Assembly: GCF_003946915.1 (NCBI RefSeq)
Contig: NZ_RPOC01000001.1
Location: 620,001-684,000 of the forward strand
Length of the DNA: 64,000 nt
From: Flavobacterium ustbae
GTDB lineage: Bacteria > Bacteroidota > Bacteroidia > Flavobacteriales > Flavobacteriaceae
Reading direction: 5' to 3'
Positions 8,206 to 16,493 of this stretch are shown here, piece after piece. The notes under the pieces were generated by a model. That model was given only the letters and a program-made list of their open reading frames with translations, did not search any database and was not told where the DNA came from. Within the stretch, counting starts at the first letter, position 1. Every line of letters begins with the position of its first letter. A program made the translations under genes and the position numbers.

Positions 8206-8655
8206 TTATTTCAACAGCCCAACTTTCCTTTTCCATTCCTCATAAAAAGGAGGATTTGTCAACATTAGATTTCCATCTTTATCTAAAAAAACCTGAACCG
8301 TTTCTCCCGTGCAGGCAACTTCTCCTTTATCATCAATAATTTTAAAACGATAAATCATTTTTGCTGCAGGCGTATCTACAACCGTTGTTTCAATCGTTAC
8401 AACATCGCCATAACGAAGAGATAATTTATGTTCGCAAGTCGATTTTACAATTGGAGTTGTATAGCCCGTTTTGGCAATATCCAAATAAGTCAATCCATGC
8501 TCACGTCCAAAAGCTTCTCTTCCATCTTCAAAATAGGTGATATAATTGCCGTGCCAAACGATTCCAAGTGGATCTGTTTCGTTAAAACGAATCCTGATTT
8601 CGTGCGTAACGGTTAAGTCTGTAGCCTCGTTAAACTGCTCTTTTCTTTTTATCAT
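8206..8655 (-). CDS. Acyl-CoA/ACP thioesterase, 4HBT hotdog family
   Basis: This 149-residue protein carries the 4-hydroxybenzoyl-CoA thioesterase signature NETDPLGIVWHGNYITYFEDGRE, where the Asp in the TDPxGxVWH stretch is the usual catalytic residue. It should hydrolyse an acyl thioester and may release or edit an intermediate of the pigment pathway. It overlaps the upstream ABC permease gene by 26 bp, indicating co-expression with the transporter. Family assignment is strong. The acyl substrate is unknown. Confidence 0.88.
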   Translation of the reverse strand: MIKRKEQFNEATDLTVTHEIRIRFNETDPLGIVWHGNYITYFEDGREAFGREHGLTYLDIAKTGYTTPIVKSTCEHKLSLRYGDVVTIETTVVDTPAAKMIYRFKIIDDKGEVACTGETVQVFLDKDGNLMLTNPPFYEEWKRKVGLLK

Positions 8656-9913
8656 AAAATAATGCGATGGAAGTTGTAATAATGAAAAACAAAAATAACA
8701 AAGTTATTCTCGGAATGATTTCGATGAAAGAAACGTTTCGAAGCAATACATCGTAAAAAGCTTCTAAACCCCAATTCATTGGAGACGATTTTGCGATATA
8801 CTGCATGACTGTCGGCATGGCAAAAACAGGAACCCAAACACCCCCAATTGCTGCCAAAATAATCACACTTGTTGCGCCAAAAGGAGCAGACTGTTCTTGC
8901 GTGCTTGCTACAGTTCCTAATAAAATTCCGAAGCCAATTGCTGCAAAACCTGAAAATAAGGCGACAACACTTGTCAAAAAGAAATGCCCTTCGATATTTA
9001 AAGAAGGTAATCCGATTGAGGGAAATAAAAATACCGCAACCGCAACCATCATATAAAACTGAATCATACAAATGATCGAGTAGGTGATGGTTTTGCCAAT
9101 AATCACAATTAAATTGGAAACGGGATTGGTTCTTAATCGAACAAAAGTTCCTTGTGTTTTTTCTTTTACAATATTGATAGATAGTGGAATGACAATAAAA
9201 AAGATGGCAAAAAGTGTCCAAGCTGGAACGTTATGCTGAACGGAATTCGGACGAACTTCTTTATTATTTATTCTTGGAATGATTTCTTTGAAAGTAATAA
9301 AGTTTTTTTGCTCAAAATCGATCGCTTCTTCCCCTAATTGTTGTTGAAAAGTCGAATAAATCGATTTGGTTTCAATCTGCGAAATCATTTTATCGATCGA
9401 ACTCATTACGGCATTTTTAAAACTCATCTGAACAGCTGGATCAAAATACAGTTTAACTTCTTTTTCTTTAATGACGCGCTGAGGTTCTGCAGTTGCAGTG
9501 CTGTCAGTCAAACCTAAATTGCTGACAATTTTTTCTACATTCTGCTCGACTTTAGTTTGTAAATCTGAACTTAGATTTTCTGGAATTACGATTGCCAATT
9601 GAAATTTTCCTTTGTACACATTTTCTTTGGCAATTTCTTCGGTAATCGGTTGATTGTCAATTTGTGTTACAACAGTAAAATAGCTGCTTTTTTCTAAGTT
9701 TTCGAAAACCGTTTTCGAAACAGCCCCTTTGTCTTTATCTACTAAAAGAATCTGAATTTTAGAATCGGTTACGGCTTTAAAAGTGCTGTCCTGAATTAAG
9801 GTTACGGCAATGACCAAAACCAGCGGCATGATAAATAAAATAATCAGCCCGCCTAAATCTCTTTTTAGCAAAAGGAATTCTTTTACTACCGACATCCAAA
9901 TTTTATATACCAT
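8630..9913 (-). CDS. ABC-2 type transporter permease
   Basis: This 427-residue membrane protein has one N-terminal transmembrane helix (LIILFIMPLVLVIAVTLI), a large extracytoplasmic domain (about residues 45-230) and five or six C-terminal helices containing the ABC-2 signature region VPAWTLFAIFFIVIPLS. It ends with a short basic tail. The architecture is that of the YhhJ/DrrB-like ABC-2 permeases. The ATPase gene lies immediately upstream with an 11-bp overlap, so the two form one exporter. In this context it probably exports a pigment precursor or envelope component; the cargo is inferred. Confidence 0.88.
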   Translation of the reverse strand: MVYKIWMSVVKEFLLLKRDLGGLIILFIMPLVLVIAVTLIQDSTFKAVTDSKIQILLVDKDKGAVSKTVFENLEKSSYFTVVTQIDNQPITEEIAKENVYKGKFQLAIVIPENLSSDLQTKVEQNVEKIVSNLGLTDSTATAEPQRVIKEKEVKLYFDPAVQMSFKNAVMSSIDKMISQIETKSIYSTFQQQLGEEAIDFEQKNFITFKEIIPRINNKEVRPNSVQHNVPAWTLFAIFFIVIPLSINIVKEKTQGTFVRLRTNPVSNLIVIIGKTITYSIICMIQFYMMVAVAVFLFPSIGLPSLNIEGHFFLTSVVALFSGFAAIGFGILLGTVASTQEQSAPFGATSVIILAAIGGVWVPVFAMPTVMQYIAKSSPMNWGLEAFYDVLLRNVSFIEIIPRITLLFLFFIITTSIALFYDKKKRAV

Positions 9914-10655
9914 CTCTCAACGCTTTACCAGTTAATGAAATAAAAACATCTTCGAGATTTCGGGCATCTTTCGTTGATTCAATTAATGCCGACGGAGTTG
10001 CTTGTGCGTAAATTTGTCCTTGATCTAAAATCGCAATATCAGAGCAGAAATCTTCGGCTTCGGCCAAATGATGTGAGGTATAAATAATCGTTGTTCCGTT
10101 TTGGTTTAAAACTTTCAGATAATCAATAATGGCGGTTTTAGAATGCACATCGACACCAACGGTCGGTTCATCCAAAAACAGAACTTTCGGATTGTGAAGG
10201 ATTCCCGCAATCAGGTTTACACGGCGTTTCATTCCGCCAGAAAAAGTCTGAACTTGTTTGTCGGCAAACTTCAATAAACCTAAAAGATCCAAAGCTTCGA
10301 TTACTTTTTCTTTTAAATCAGAACCTTTTAAACCGTACATGCTTCCAAAATAAAGCAGATTTTCTCTGGCTGTTAAAGTTGGATACAAAGCATATTCCTG
10401 AGGCACAACGCCAATGATTTTTTTAATTTTTGAAGCATGATGCTGATAGTCTAAACCATCAATTGTAAAATGTCCCGAAGTTGGTTTTACCAATCCGCAA
10501 AGCATAGAAATCAAAGTGGTTTTTCCAGCACCGTTTGGTCCTAATAAACCAAAAATCTGACCTTCGTTTATGTTTAGCGAAACGTTGTTCAAAGAATACA
10601 TTTCTGCATTTTTGTACTGTTTCGAAAGGGATTCTATTTTTATGATAGACTGCAA
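9903..10655 (-). CDS. ABC transporter ATP-binding protein
   Basis: This 250-residue ATPase has all nucleotide-binding motifs in order: Walker A GLLGPNGAGKTT (about residue 36), Q-loop GVVPQEYALYP, signature FSGGMKRRVN, Walker B VLFLDEPTVGVD and the switch His in TSHHLAEAE. The GGMKRR signature is typical of DrrA/CcmA-like exporters that pair with ABC-2 permeases. Its 3' end overlaps the permease gene by 11 bp. It lies 8 bp downstream of the BtrH-like gene, inside the same transcript. Confidence 0.93.
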   Translation of the reverse strand: MQSIIKIESLSKQYKNAEMYSLNNVSLNINEGQIFGLLGPNGAGKTTLISMLCGLVKPTSGHFTIDGLDYQHHASKIKKIIGVVPQEYALYPTLTARENLLYFGSMYGLKGSDLKEKVIEALDLLGLLKFADKQVQTFSGGMKRRVNLIAGILHNPKVLFLDEPTVGVDVHSKTAIIDYLKVLNQNGTTIIYTSHHLAEAEDFCSDIAILDQGQIYAQATPSALIESTKDARNLEDVFISLTGKALRDGI

Positions 10656-10662
10656 AATATTT

Positions 10663-11661
10663 TTAGCTAATTGCTTTTTTTAATTTTTTGAAAAAGATTT
10701 CTTCTCTGTTGGCGATGTCCAGAAGTTCATCGGCAATGGTGTTGTAAGCATCTTCTTTGGCGCTTCTGTTTTTGTAAATACGCGAAGCTTCAACAGCAAA
10801 ATCTCGCCAAGAATCGCCAATTTTTGTCATTTCTTTAGAAAGTTCTTTTAGTTCTTCGTTGCCCAAAATAATCGAAGCTTCTTGTAAAAAAGCCGCATAA
10901 ATAAAACGGAATCCGCCGCCGCCGGTTCCAATTTCTTCCTGCATACGAACCATTTGCGCCAAGTAATGATTGGCTTTTCTAACACCGTGTTTAGCAGGCC
11001 ATTTTCTAATTCTTTTAGAAACAAATTTGATTCCGCGAACACCAACAATTGGCATTGGTGCCAGCATATCGCGACAGGTATTTTTGATTCCTTTTATAAT
11101 GGCGCTTTTTAAATCGACATTTGACGGAATCTGAATTGGATAATACATTTGTCCGCGTGGAGCGAAAGCGCCTTTGGCAAAACGAACTTTATCTAATTCG
11201 TCGTGCGTTAAAGTGGTTACGGTTTCCATAACTGGATCGCTGACTAAATAATCGGTTTCGGTTTTTCCGTAAACGACTAAATTGTGTGCGTTAAAGTGAA
11301 AACGGTATTCATCTGGAAAATAACTCAAATGATACACGCCAACTTGTAATCCGGTTGGAATATTATTTTTTAAATTTTCGTCTAAAGCCTTATTGGCATT
11401 CGAAACAGAAGAAAATTTTTGTCTTTTTATTTTTAAATTTAAACGAGTCGCTACTTTATTGAAAATCTGTCCAGGCAAAGTTCTGTAGCTGATTGCCGGC
11501 GCGTGATTGACTTTTATAAAAGGCAGATAGACAAAAAACAAACCCGAACCAATGCCAAATACCATTGGTTCGCTGATGTTTAGTCCGCTGTTTTTTAGCA
11601 GATTTGACGCTACTCCATTCTCACAATGAGCAGACTGATGATGTGTAAAAGTTAACTCCAT
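10663..11661 (-). CDS. BtrH N-terminal domain protein with DUF4872-like C-terminus
   Basis: This 332-residue protein begins FTHHQSAHCENGVASNLLK, the Cys/His-containing start of BtrH-type proteins, followed by VFGIGSGLFFVYLPF and later FHFNAHNLVVYG and YLVSDPVMETVT. BtrH from butirosin biosynthesis transfers an acyl group from an ACP to the antibiotic core, probably through the N-terminal Cys. The C-terminal 130 residues are helical and basic. It is tightly packed (1-bp overlap with the upstream hypothetical gene). Flexirubin is an ester between a polyene acid and a dialkylresorcinol, so a BtrH-like ACP-dependent acyl transferase is an attractive ester-forming candidate. That is inference. Confidence 0.78.
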   Translation of the reverse strand: MELTFTHHQSAHCENGVASNLLKNSGLNISEPMVFGIGSGLFFVYLPFIKVNHAPAISYRTLPGQIFNKVATRLNLKIKRQKFSSVSNANKALDENLKNNIPTGLQVGVYHLSYFPDEYRFHFNAHNLVVYGKTETDYLVSDPVMETVTTLTHDELDKVRFAKGAFAPRGQMYYPIQIPSNVDLKSAIIKGIKNTCRDMLAPMPIVGVRGIKFVSKRIRKWPAKHGVRKANHYLAQMVRMQEEIGTGGGGFRFIYAAFLQEASIILGNEELKELSKEMTKIGDSWRDFAVEASRIYKNRSAKEDAYNTIADELLDIANREEIFFKKLKKAIS

Positions 11662-12062
11662 TATTTGATGCTGTTTTTTAATTCTTCGACAGAAATCTCA
11701 AAAGTATCAGCGTATTTTTTTAAAGTATTATCATTTAGTTTGGCAAAAACACTTGGTTTAAAATGTCTTTTTACGCGCCATTTCCACAAGCCGACATAAC
11801 TGGAAAGAATAGTCAAATCCATTTTATTTAATTCCATAAAATATAGAATTGGACTTGCCTCACCGTCTAAAACTTGTTGTCTGGCGTCGGCAATTCTTTC
11901 GTTTATTTCGTCAATAGAATTAGAAAGTGCAATAGCTTTTGGTTCCCAGCCCGTACTTAATGTCGTGGTATATTCTCCATTTTCGTCTGTTGCGTACAAA
12001 AGTTCTTTAACGTTGTTTTTCGTTAAATTGCTTTGATCCTGAGGTACTTTATCTTTTTCCAT
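11661..12062 (-). CDS. Hypothetical protein of the flexirubin cluster
   Basis: This 133-residue soluble protein has no signal peptide or membrane segment. It contains an acidic N-terminus with ATDENGEYTTTLSTGWEPK, a helical centre (IDEINERIADARQQVLDGE) and a basic amphipathic C-terminus (WKWRVKRHFKPSVFAKL). I do not recognise a catalytic motif. The gene overlaps the BtrH-like gene by one base, so the two products are likely made together and may act as partners. It could be a small adaptor or regulator of the acyl-transfer step, but no function can be assigned. Confidence 0.55.
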   Translation of the reverse strand: MEKDKVPQDQSNLTKNNVKELLYATDENGEYTTTLSTGWEPKAIALSNSIDEINERIADARQQVLDGEASPILYFMELNKMDLTILSSYVGLWKWRVKRHFKPSVFAKLNDNTLKKYADTFEISVEELKNSIK

Positions 12063-12089
12063 TACCTAGTTATTTTTTCAAGTGGAATT

Positions 12090-12557
12090 TTACGAAACCG
12101 AAATTGTTTTTTGAATAAACAAATTAATTTCGCATTCTAAGAGTATCTGATTCTTGACTAAACTTTTACAGCTCATGGTGCATAAAGTGTAATCTTCGCC
12201 TGTAAATTTAGAAACCAAATCGGCTTTGGTTATAATGGTGTCGCCAACTTTTGGAAGCGCATGAATTTTTACATTTTTCAAAGCACTGATAAATCCAATT
12301 ACATTTATGTTTTCATTTTCTAGTCCGTTGTCGTCAAAAAAGTATTTCTTTCCAACAATTGACGAACAAGTCTGTGCTGTATTTTCGATTAAACCTGCTT
12401 CAATAAAAACATTGTTTTGCACAAAAATATTGTCACCTTTAATAAGAAAAACAGTTTCTACCGAATTTGAATCAATATTCAAAATCAAATCCACCATAAG
12501 CATTGGCGCTCGGTGTGGTAAATAATTTTGTATGTCAACAGCAGAAGTGGTTTTCAT
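12090..12557 (-). CDS. Hotdog-fold 3-hydroxyacyl-ACP dehydratase-like protein
   Basis: This 155-residue protein has the FabZ/FabA-like start QNYLPHRAPMLMVDLI, where the His in PHRAPM is the usual catalytic His, and a central helix VFIEAGLIENTAQTCSS in which Glu sits in the catalytic position. It should remove water from 3-hydroxyacyl-ACP to leave a double bond, the step that builds conjugation in the polyene. A second, similar gene lies 8 bp upstream; two dehydratase-like proteins of this kind are usual in aryl-polyene clusters and may work as a heterodimer. Confidence 0.85.
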   Translation of the reverse strand: MKTTSAVDIQNYLPHRAPMLMVDLILNIDSNSVETVFLIKGDNIFVQNNVFIEAGLIENTAQTCSSIVGKKYFFDDNGLENENINVIGFISALKNVKIHALPKVGDTIITKADLVSKFTGEDYTLCTMSCKSLVKNQILLECEINLFIQKTISVS

Positions 12558-12565
12558 TTTAGTTC

Positions 12566-13003
12566 TTATTTTGCCAGAACTGTTTTCATTTGTCCCCTGG
12601 CAATTTCTTCGTTATTTAAGGTCGTTACAATATCTACCAAAGTAATTCCTGCAAATTCTTGTAGAATCGTTACTTCAGATTGAATAATGTCGTTTACGTT
12701 CGGAAGCTTTTTAATTTCAATTTCTTTAATTGAGCCGATGTAGCCCGTTGGAGCAATTTCGTTTTTCAAAAAATATTGATATCCTGTATGCAATGCCACA
12801 GATTGTGCCATGTGTTCTATTAAACCTGCTTCAAGAAAAATACGGTTTGAAACAAAAATATTATCGCTCTGAATTTCTAAAGCAGAAACCAAAGAAGTTT
12901 CAGAATAAAAATGCATGGTATCGACCATTACAAAAGGAAACTTTTGTGGCAATAAATTTTCTACCATTTCTTTTTCTAGAAGTGCCATTGTTTCCATTAG
13001 CAA
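12566..13003 (-). CDS. Hotdog-fold 3-hydroxyacyl-ACP dehydratase-like protein
   Basis: This 145-residue protein contains ENLLPQKFPFVMVDTM at the N-terminus and IFLEAGLIEHMAQSVAL in the central helix. Unlike its neighbour, the position equivalent to the PHR catalytic His reads PQK, so this copy lacks that His while retaining the central Glu. The two adjacent hotdog proteins may therefore be a heterodimer with one full active site. It overlaps the darB gene by 7 bp. The visible ATG at 13001-13003 is followed two codons later by another possible start. Confidence 0.8.
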   Translation of the reverse strand: MLMETMALLEKEMVENLLPQKFPFVMVDTMHFYSETSLVSALEIQSDNIFVSNRIFLEAGLIEHMAQSVALHTGYQYFLKNEIAPTGYIGSIKEIEIKKLPNVNDIIQSEVTILQEFAGITLVDIVTTLNNEEIARGQMKTVLAK

Positions 13004-14130
13004 ACAGTTAAATACGCATACGCGAAAGAGAATCTTCCGCTTTCTGGAACAGATAATAAAATTTTATCTCCTTTTTTCAAGTTTCCTGAATTCATCAATT
13101 CTTCAAGAGCCAAATAAATAGAAGCAGAACCAACATTTCCAACTCGAGAAAGATTCATGAACCATTTGTCATCTGCCATTCCGATTCCTTTTTCGGTCAG
13201 GCCTTTCTTTAATCCTTCAACAAAGAAGTTTGAAGAAACGTGTGGCATAAAATAATCAATATCATCCGCTGTAATATTGTTTTTTGCCATCGCGTCTTTC
13301 ATGCTTTCAGCTCCTTTTGAAAGAATGAATTCGTCTAATAATTTTACGTCCTGTTTAATCGAAAAAACAGATTCGTTGAGCCATTGTTCTGGAGCATAAT
13401 CGCTCCAGGATTTAATATCGCCGTTTTCTAGTTTATCACCTCCAGCATACATGCAGGTTTCTAATTCGTAGGCATACGAAAAAGCTTCCATCCATTCTAT
13501 TTTTAGAGAAATCGGGCCTCTCGGTTTATTTTCTAATAAGAAAGCTCCGGCACCGTCTGATAACATCCAACGGAGGAAATCTTTTTTGAAAGCAATAATA
13601 GGCTGTTCTTCAAGGCTTTTTAAATTGTCGGCCTCGTGATTGTATTTTTGAGCATTCAGCCAGGTAGAAACTTTTTCTGATCCTGTGCAGATTGCATTTT
13701 TTGAATTTCCTGATCTTACTGAAAGAAAACCAAATTTAAGAGAGTTCATTCCAGCACAGCAAACTCCTGTTGAAGAGTTTAATTCTACCGATTTATTTTT
13801 TAATAATCCATGAACCATCGCGGCATGCGAAGGCAAAAATATATCTGGTGTTGAGGTTCCGCATGAAAGGACTTCTAAATCCTGTGGTGTAAAATTATCG
13901 TCAAATAACTGTTCCACAGCGTTTTTAGTCAATTCTGCATTTGAGTGTGTACTTTTTCCTGTTTTATCAACAGCATAATAACGGCTTGTAATTTTATTGT
14001 TGCGCAAAATAATACGTCTGGCTTTTGAAGCAGTATCATTGATAAGACCTAAAAAGCCTTCCATTTCGTCATTGGAAACAGCTTCATTTGGCAAATATTT
14101 TGCAGCTTTTGTAATATATACTTCAAACAT
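12997..14130 (-). CDS. darB: 3-oxoacyl-ACP synthase III homologue DarB (dialkylresorcinol-forming ketosynthase)
   Basis: This 377-residue FabH-type ketosynthase has the complete Cys-His-Asn triad: Cys in GVCCAGMNSLKFG, His in YFMPHVSSNFF and Asn in RVGNVGSASIY. DarB enzymes join two beta-ketoacyl chains and cyclise them to cyclohexanediones, which are then aromatised to dialkylresorcinols. Its direct neighbour DarA, 17 bp upstream, supplies that aromatisation. The pair makes the resorcinol half of flexirubin. Length and N-terminus (EVYITKAAKYLPNEAVSNDEM) fit the family. Assignment rests on the darA-darB pairing and the surrounding cluster. Confidence 0.88.
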   Translation of the reverse strand: MFEVYITKAAKYLPNEAVSNDEMEGFLGLINDTASKARRIILRNNKITSRYYAVDKTGKSTHSNAELTKNAVEQLFDDNFTPQDLEVLSCGTSTPDIFLPSHAAMVHGLLKNKSVELNSSTGVCCAGMNSLKFGFLSVRSGNSKNAICTGSEKVSTWLNAQKYNHEADNLKSLEEQPIIAFKKDFLRWMLSDGAGAFLLENKPRGPISLKIEWMEAFSYAYELETCMYAGGDKLENGDIKSWSDYAPEQWLNESVFSIKQDVKLLDEFILSKGAESMKDAMAKNNITADDIDYFMPHVSSNFFVEGLKKGLTEKGIGMADDKWFMNLSRVGNVGSASIYLALEELMNSGNLKKGDKILLSVPESGRFSFAYAYLTVC

Positions 14131-14147
14131 AATATAAATTTCCTCGT

Positions 14148-15050
14148 CTAAACTCCTTGATAATATTGAGTTTCCTTTTTAATTTTCTTTAATTTTAACG
14201 GATAGGTAATAAGGTGCAATATATACACTATTGGTGAAATTAACCATATCGCAAGGAATAAATAAACATTAAATACTTTAAGCAGCTGTTTTCGGTTTTT
14301 TTGATTTTTATAAATGATGTTTGACCATTTATTGAAAATTTTATTGGCCGTTTTGTCAACAGTCACTAAATACGAACTTATTTTTACAGCCCCAGCATTG
14401 ACCAATTTTGGTTGCAAATCGGTATAATTGTTCTTCTGAAAAGAATCAAACATGATTTCTCCAAATTTTTCAGACTCGTGGATATCTTTTTCTGAAACGC
14501 CTGGAAGAGGAAAAATCCCTAAATATTTTTTCTTAACTCCAGAAAACATCCATTCTACAATAGTAATCACGCTAATTAAATTTCCAACGCGGTCTACCAA
14601 AGCTACATTTCCAACTAGATTTGCATTGGCTTTTCGCAATAAAACTTTGATTTTTTCCTGAGCCATAATCCACATGTTTCTGGATCCGCTGATGGTAATT
14701 ACTGGAGTATTGCTCAAAAGTTTTTTTCCATCTTCACTTTTCAAAAATGAATTGATCGGAATAGAAGGTGATAAATACCAAACCTGATAATGGAATAATA
14801 TCAAATCGTATTTTGTATTTAAAATTTCTTCCGGAACTGGTTTTAATGCGGTCGGAATCTGTAAAAAAGATTCTGGGAAAGCATCAAAAAAAGAGTCTTT
14901 ATTCCACGGAAATGGAAATGGTTTTTCTAGTTGTATTTCGTGAAAAGTAAGATTTATTTCTTCTGAATTTAGAAATGGTTTTGCAATATTTTGTGCAATC
15001 GATTCCAATTGTCCAGATTGTGTATAATATATTACGAGTACGTTTTTCAT
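14148..15050 (-). CDS. darA: Dialkylresorcinol condensing enzyme / aromatase DarA (flavodoxin-like)
   Basis: This 300-residue protein starts with a flavodoxin-like FMN-binding segment, VLVIYYTQSGQLESIAQNI, followed by ILFHYQVWYLSPSIPINSFL and TPVITISGSRNMWI, both typical of flavodoxin-fold NAD(P)H/flavin enzymes. The C-terminal 60 residues include a hydrophobic stretch (FNVYLFLAIWLISPIVYILHL) that may bind the membrane. DarA homologues aromatise the DarB product to a resorcinol with FMN. Its place directly before darB supports the assignment. The 318-bp gap upstream is filled with repeats, so this gene may head its own transcript. Confidence 0.85.
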   Translation of the reverse strand: MKNVLVIYYTQSGQLESIAQNIAKPFLNSEEINLTFHEIQLEKPFPFPWNKDSFFDAFPESFLQIPTALKPVPEEILNTKYDLILFHYQVWYLSPSIPINSFLKSEDGKKLLSNTPVITISGSRNMWIMAQEKIKVLLRKANANLVGNVALVDRVGNLISVITIVEWMFSGVKKKYLGIFPLPGVSEKDIHESEKFGEIMFDSFQKNNYTDLQPKLVNAGAVKISSYLVTVDKTANKIFNKWSNIIYKNQKNRKQLLKVFNVYLFLAIWLISPIVYILHLITYPLKLKKIKKETQYYQGV

Positions 15051-15368
15051 TTAGGGTCTTTTGGCGTTGGTGGTGAGCAAAAATAAGTAAATTTATTTAA
15101 ACGAATTTTCTTATTTGATGGGTGGAGTTTTGATAGCCACGAATTCACGAATTTTTTTTATTTTTTTGCCGCAAAGGCGCAAAGGCACAATTTTTTTTAT
15201 TCATTGTCTATAATTTTTTTTGCCACGAATTGCACAAATTTTTACTCATTTTTTTGCCACAGATTAAAGGATTTCCCCAGATTATTTACTTTAAAAAATC
15301 CTTTCTAATCTTTTTAATCTGTGGCAAAAAATAAAAAAACTTTGGGTCTTAGCGTCTTTGTGGCAAGA
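15051..15368. repeat. Repeat-rich intergenic region
   Basis: No gene is seen in this 318-bp gap. It contains the left arm AGCCACGAATTCACGAATTT (about 15,136), a cgcaaaggcgcaaaggc unit, a second TGCCACGAATTGCACAAATT, then an inverted pair: TTTTTGCCACAGATTAAAGG (about 15,251) against CTTTTTAATCTGTGGCAAAA (about 15,309). It ends in TCTTAGCGTCTTTGTGGC. Three repeat families seem nested here. Confidence 0.7.
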
Positions 15369-16238
15369 CTATCTCCAGAAATCAAAGTAGTTGAACCATT
15401 GCAAAGGGTATTTTTGCAGAATGCTTTCAACGCTTTTTATATATTCTTTTAAAAGTGCTTTTTCGTCGCGGTGTTTTACTTCGGCTTCTCTGGCGTATAA
15501 ATGATAATGAAGATTGGGTTCTTTCATTACATACACAAAAACAACAGGAACTTTTAATCGGGAAGCAATTAAAAATGGACCCGCAGGAAATTTAGCTTCT
15601 TTGCCTAATAAATTTTCAGATAAAAATTTACTTCCTTCAAAATATCTATCGCCTGTAAAGCAGATTAATTCGTTATTGGCCAAAGCAGCATTGATTTCAA
15701 AAATATGAGAGAGATCTTCTTTGATGATAATAAATTTTACGGTAGGTTTTTGAGAAACGCTTTCGAGATAATTCTTAATAGCAGAATGTTCGAGATCTGT
15801 AGTAACTAGGTTAATCTGGAAATTGAGGTCAATATCTCCTAAAAAATGTTCTGCGATTTCAAAATTACCAACATGCGCGCTAATTAAAACACCGCCTTTT
15901 TTTTCGGCAAGAAGTCTTTTTAAAGTTTCTATTCCGTCAAATTCGTAAGTAAATTTGTTTCGCATTCCTGCAGAAATAGAAACTTTATCAATAATAGTCT
16001 GTCCAAAAGTATAATAACTTTTGAAAACCATTTTTTTTGATTTGAAATAGGAATACTGAAGCCTTTCTTTAAAATAGTAGAAAATCGCTTTATTGCTTTT
16101 TCTTAGAAATAAAAAATAGTAAGAAGCAACAAAGTAAAGTAGGGCATAAGCAGCTTTTACACCCGCTTTTCGAATCAAAAAAACGAATATTCTATATCCT
16201 AAAACAGTTCCTTTGGATTTGCCATCCCATTGATTCAT
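15369..16238 (-). CDS. LpxL/HtrB-like lysophospholipid acyltransferase
   Basis: This 289-residue protein is an LPLAT-superfamily acyltransferase of the lipid A late-acyltransferase branch. One N-terminal hydrophobic segment (AYALLYFVASYYFLFL) is followed by the catalytic motif SAHVGNFEIAEHF (HxxxxE), the FTGDRYFEGSKF stretch and FPAGPFLIASRLKVPVVFVY. Such enzymes transfer acyl chains from ACP to a hydroxyl group at the inner membrane. Here it is preceded by 0 bp by an ACP gene and a ketosynthase gene. Joining the polyene acyl group to the resorcinol hydroxyl is a plausible role; the BtrH-like protein is the alternative. Confidence 0.85.
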   Translation of the reverse strand: MNQWDGKSKGTVLGYRIFVFLIRKAGVKAAYALLYFVASYYFLFLRKSNKAIFYYFKERLQYSYFKSKKMVFKSYYTFGQTIIDKVSISAGMRNKFTYEFDGIETLKRLLAEKKGGVLISAHVGNFEIAEHFLGDIDLNFQINLVTTDLEHSAIKNYLESVSQKPTVKFIIIKEDLSHIFEINAALANNELICFTGDRYFEGSKFLSENLLGKEAKFPAGPFLIASRLKVPVVFVYVMKEPNLHYHLYAREAEVKHRDEKALLKEYIKSVESILQKYPLQWFNYFDFWR

Positions 16239-16493
16239 TTAAGCAGATTTGGCCTTTATTTTATTTTCGATTAAATCATAGAAACTTTGAAAATCAGAAA
16301 TTCCAACAAAATCTGCTTCAACTAGTTTTACACCAAAGTTTGCCTCTATTGAAACTACCAAATCAACATAATCCAAACTGTCTAATCCAAGTGTATCTTT
16401 TAAATTAGCATCTGGTTCAATGTCATCATTGTCTACTTCAAATTCATCAACTAAAAAACCGTTAATTCTTGCTATAATCTCTTCTTTATTCAT
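16239..16493 (-). CDS. Acyl carrier protein
   Basis: This 84-residue protein has the phosphopantetheine motif TLGLDSLDYVDLVV with Ser near residue 37. The start at the ATG 16491-16493 (MNKEEIIARINGF) was chosen over a longer upstream frame, because the extension would overlap 86 bp of the ketosynthase gene and does not resemble an ACP. The chosen start overlaps the KS stop by 8 bp. Gene order KS-ACP-acyltransferase, with no gaps, suggests a functional trio that loads, extends and transfers one acyl chain. Confidence 0.92.
   Translation of the reverse strand: MNKEEIIARINGFLVDEFEVDNDDIEPDANLKDTLGLDSLDYVDLVVSIEANFGVKLVEADFVGISDFQSFYDLIENKIKAKSA

Noticed and set aside
8652-9221. 189-residue minus-strand frame overlapping the ABC permease
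   Set aside because: It lies entirely inside the permease gene in another frame; composition is Cys/Phe/Arg-rich and unlike a real protein.
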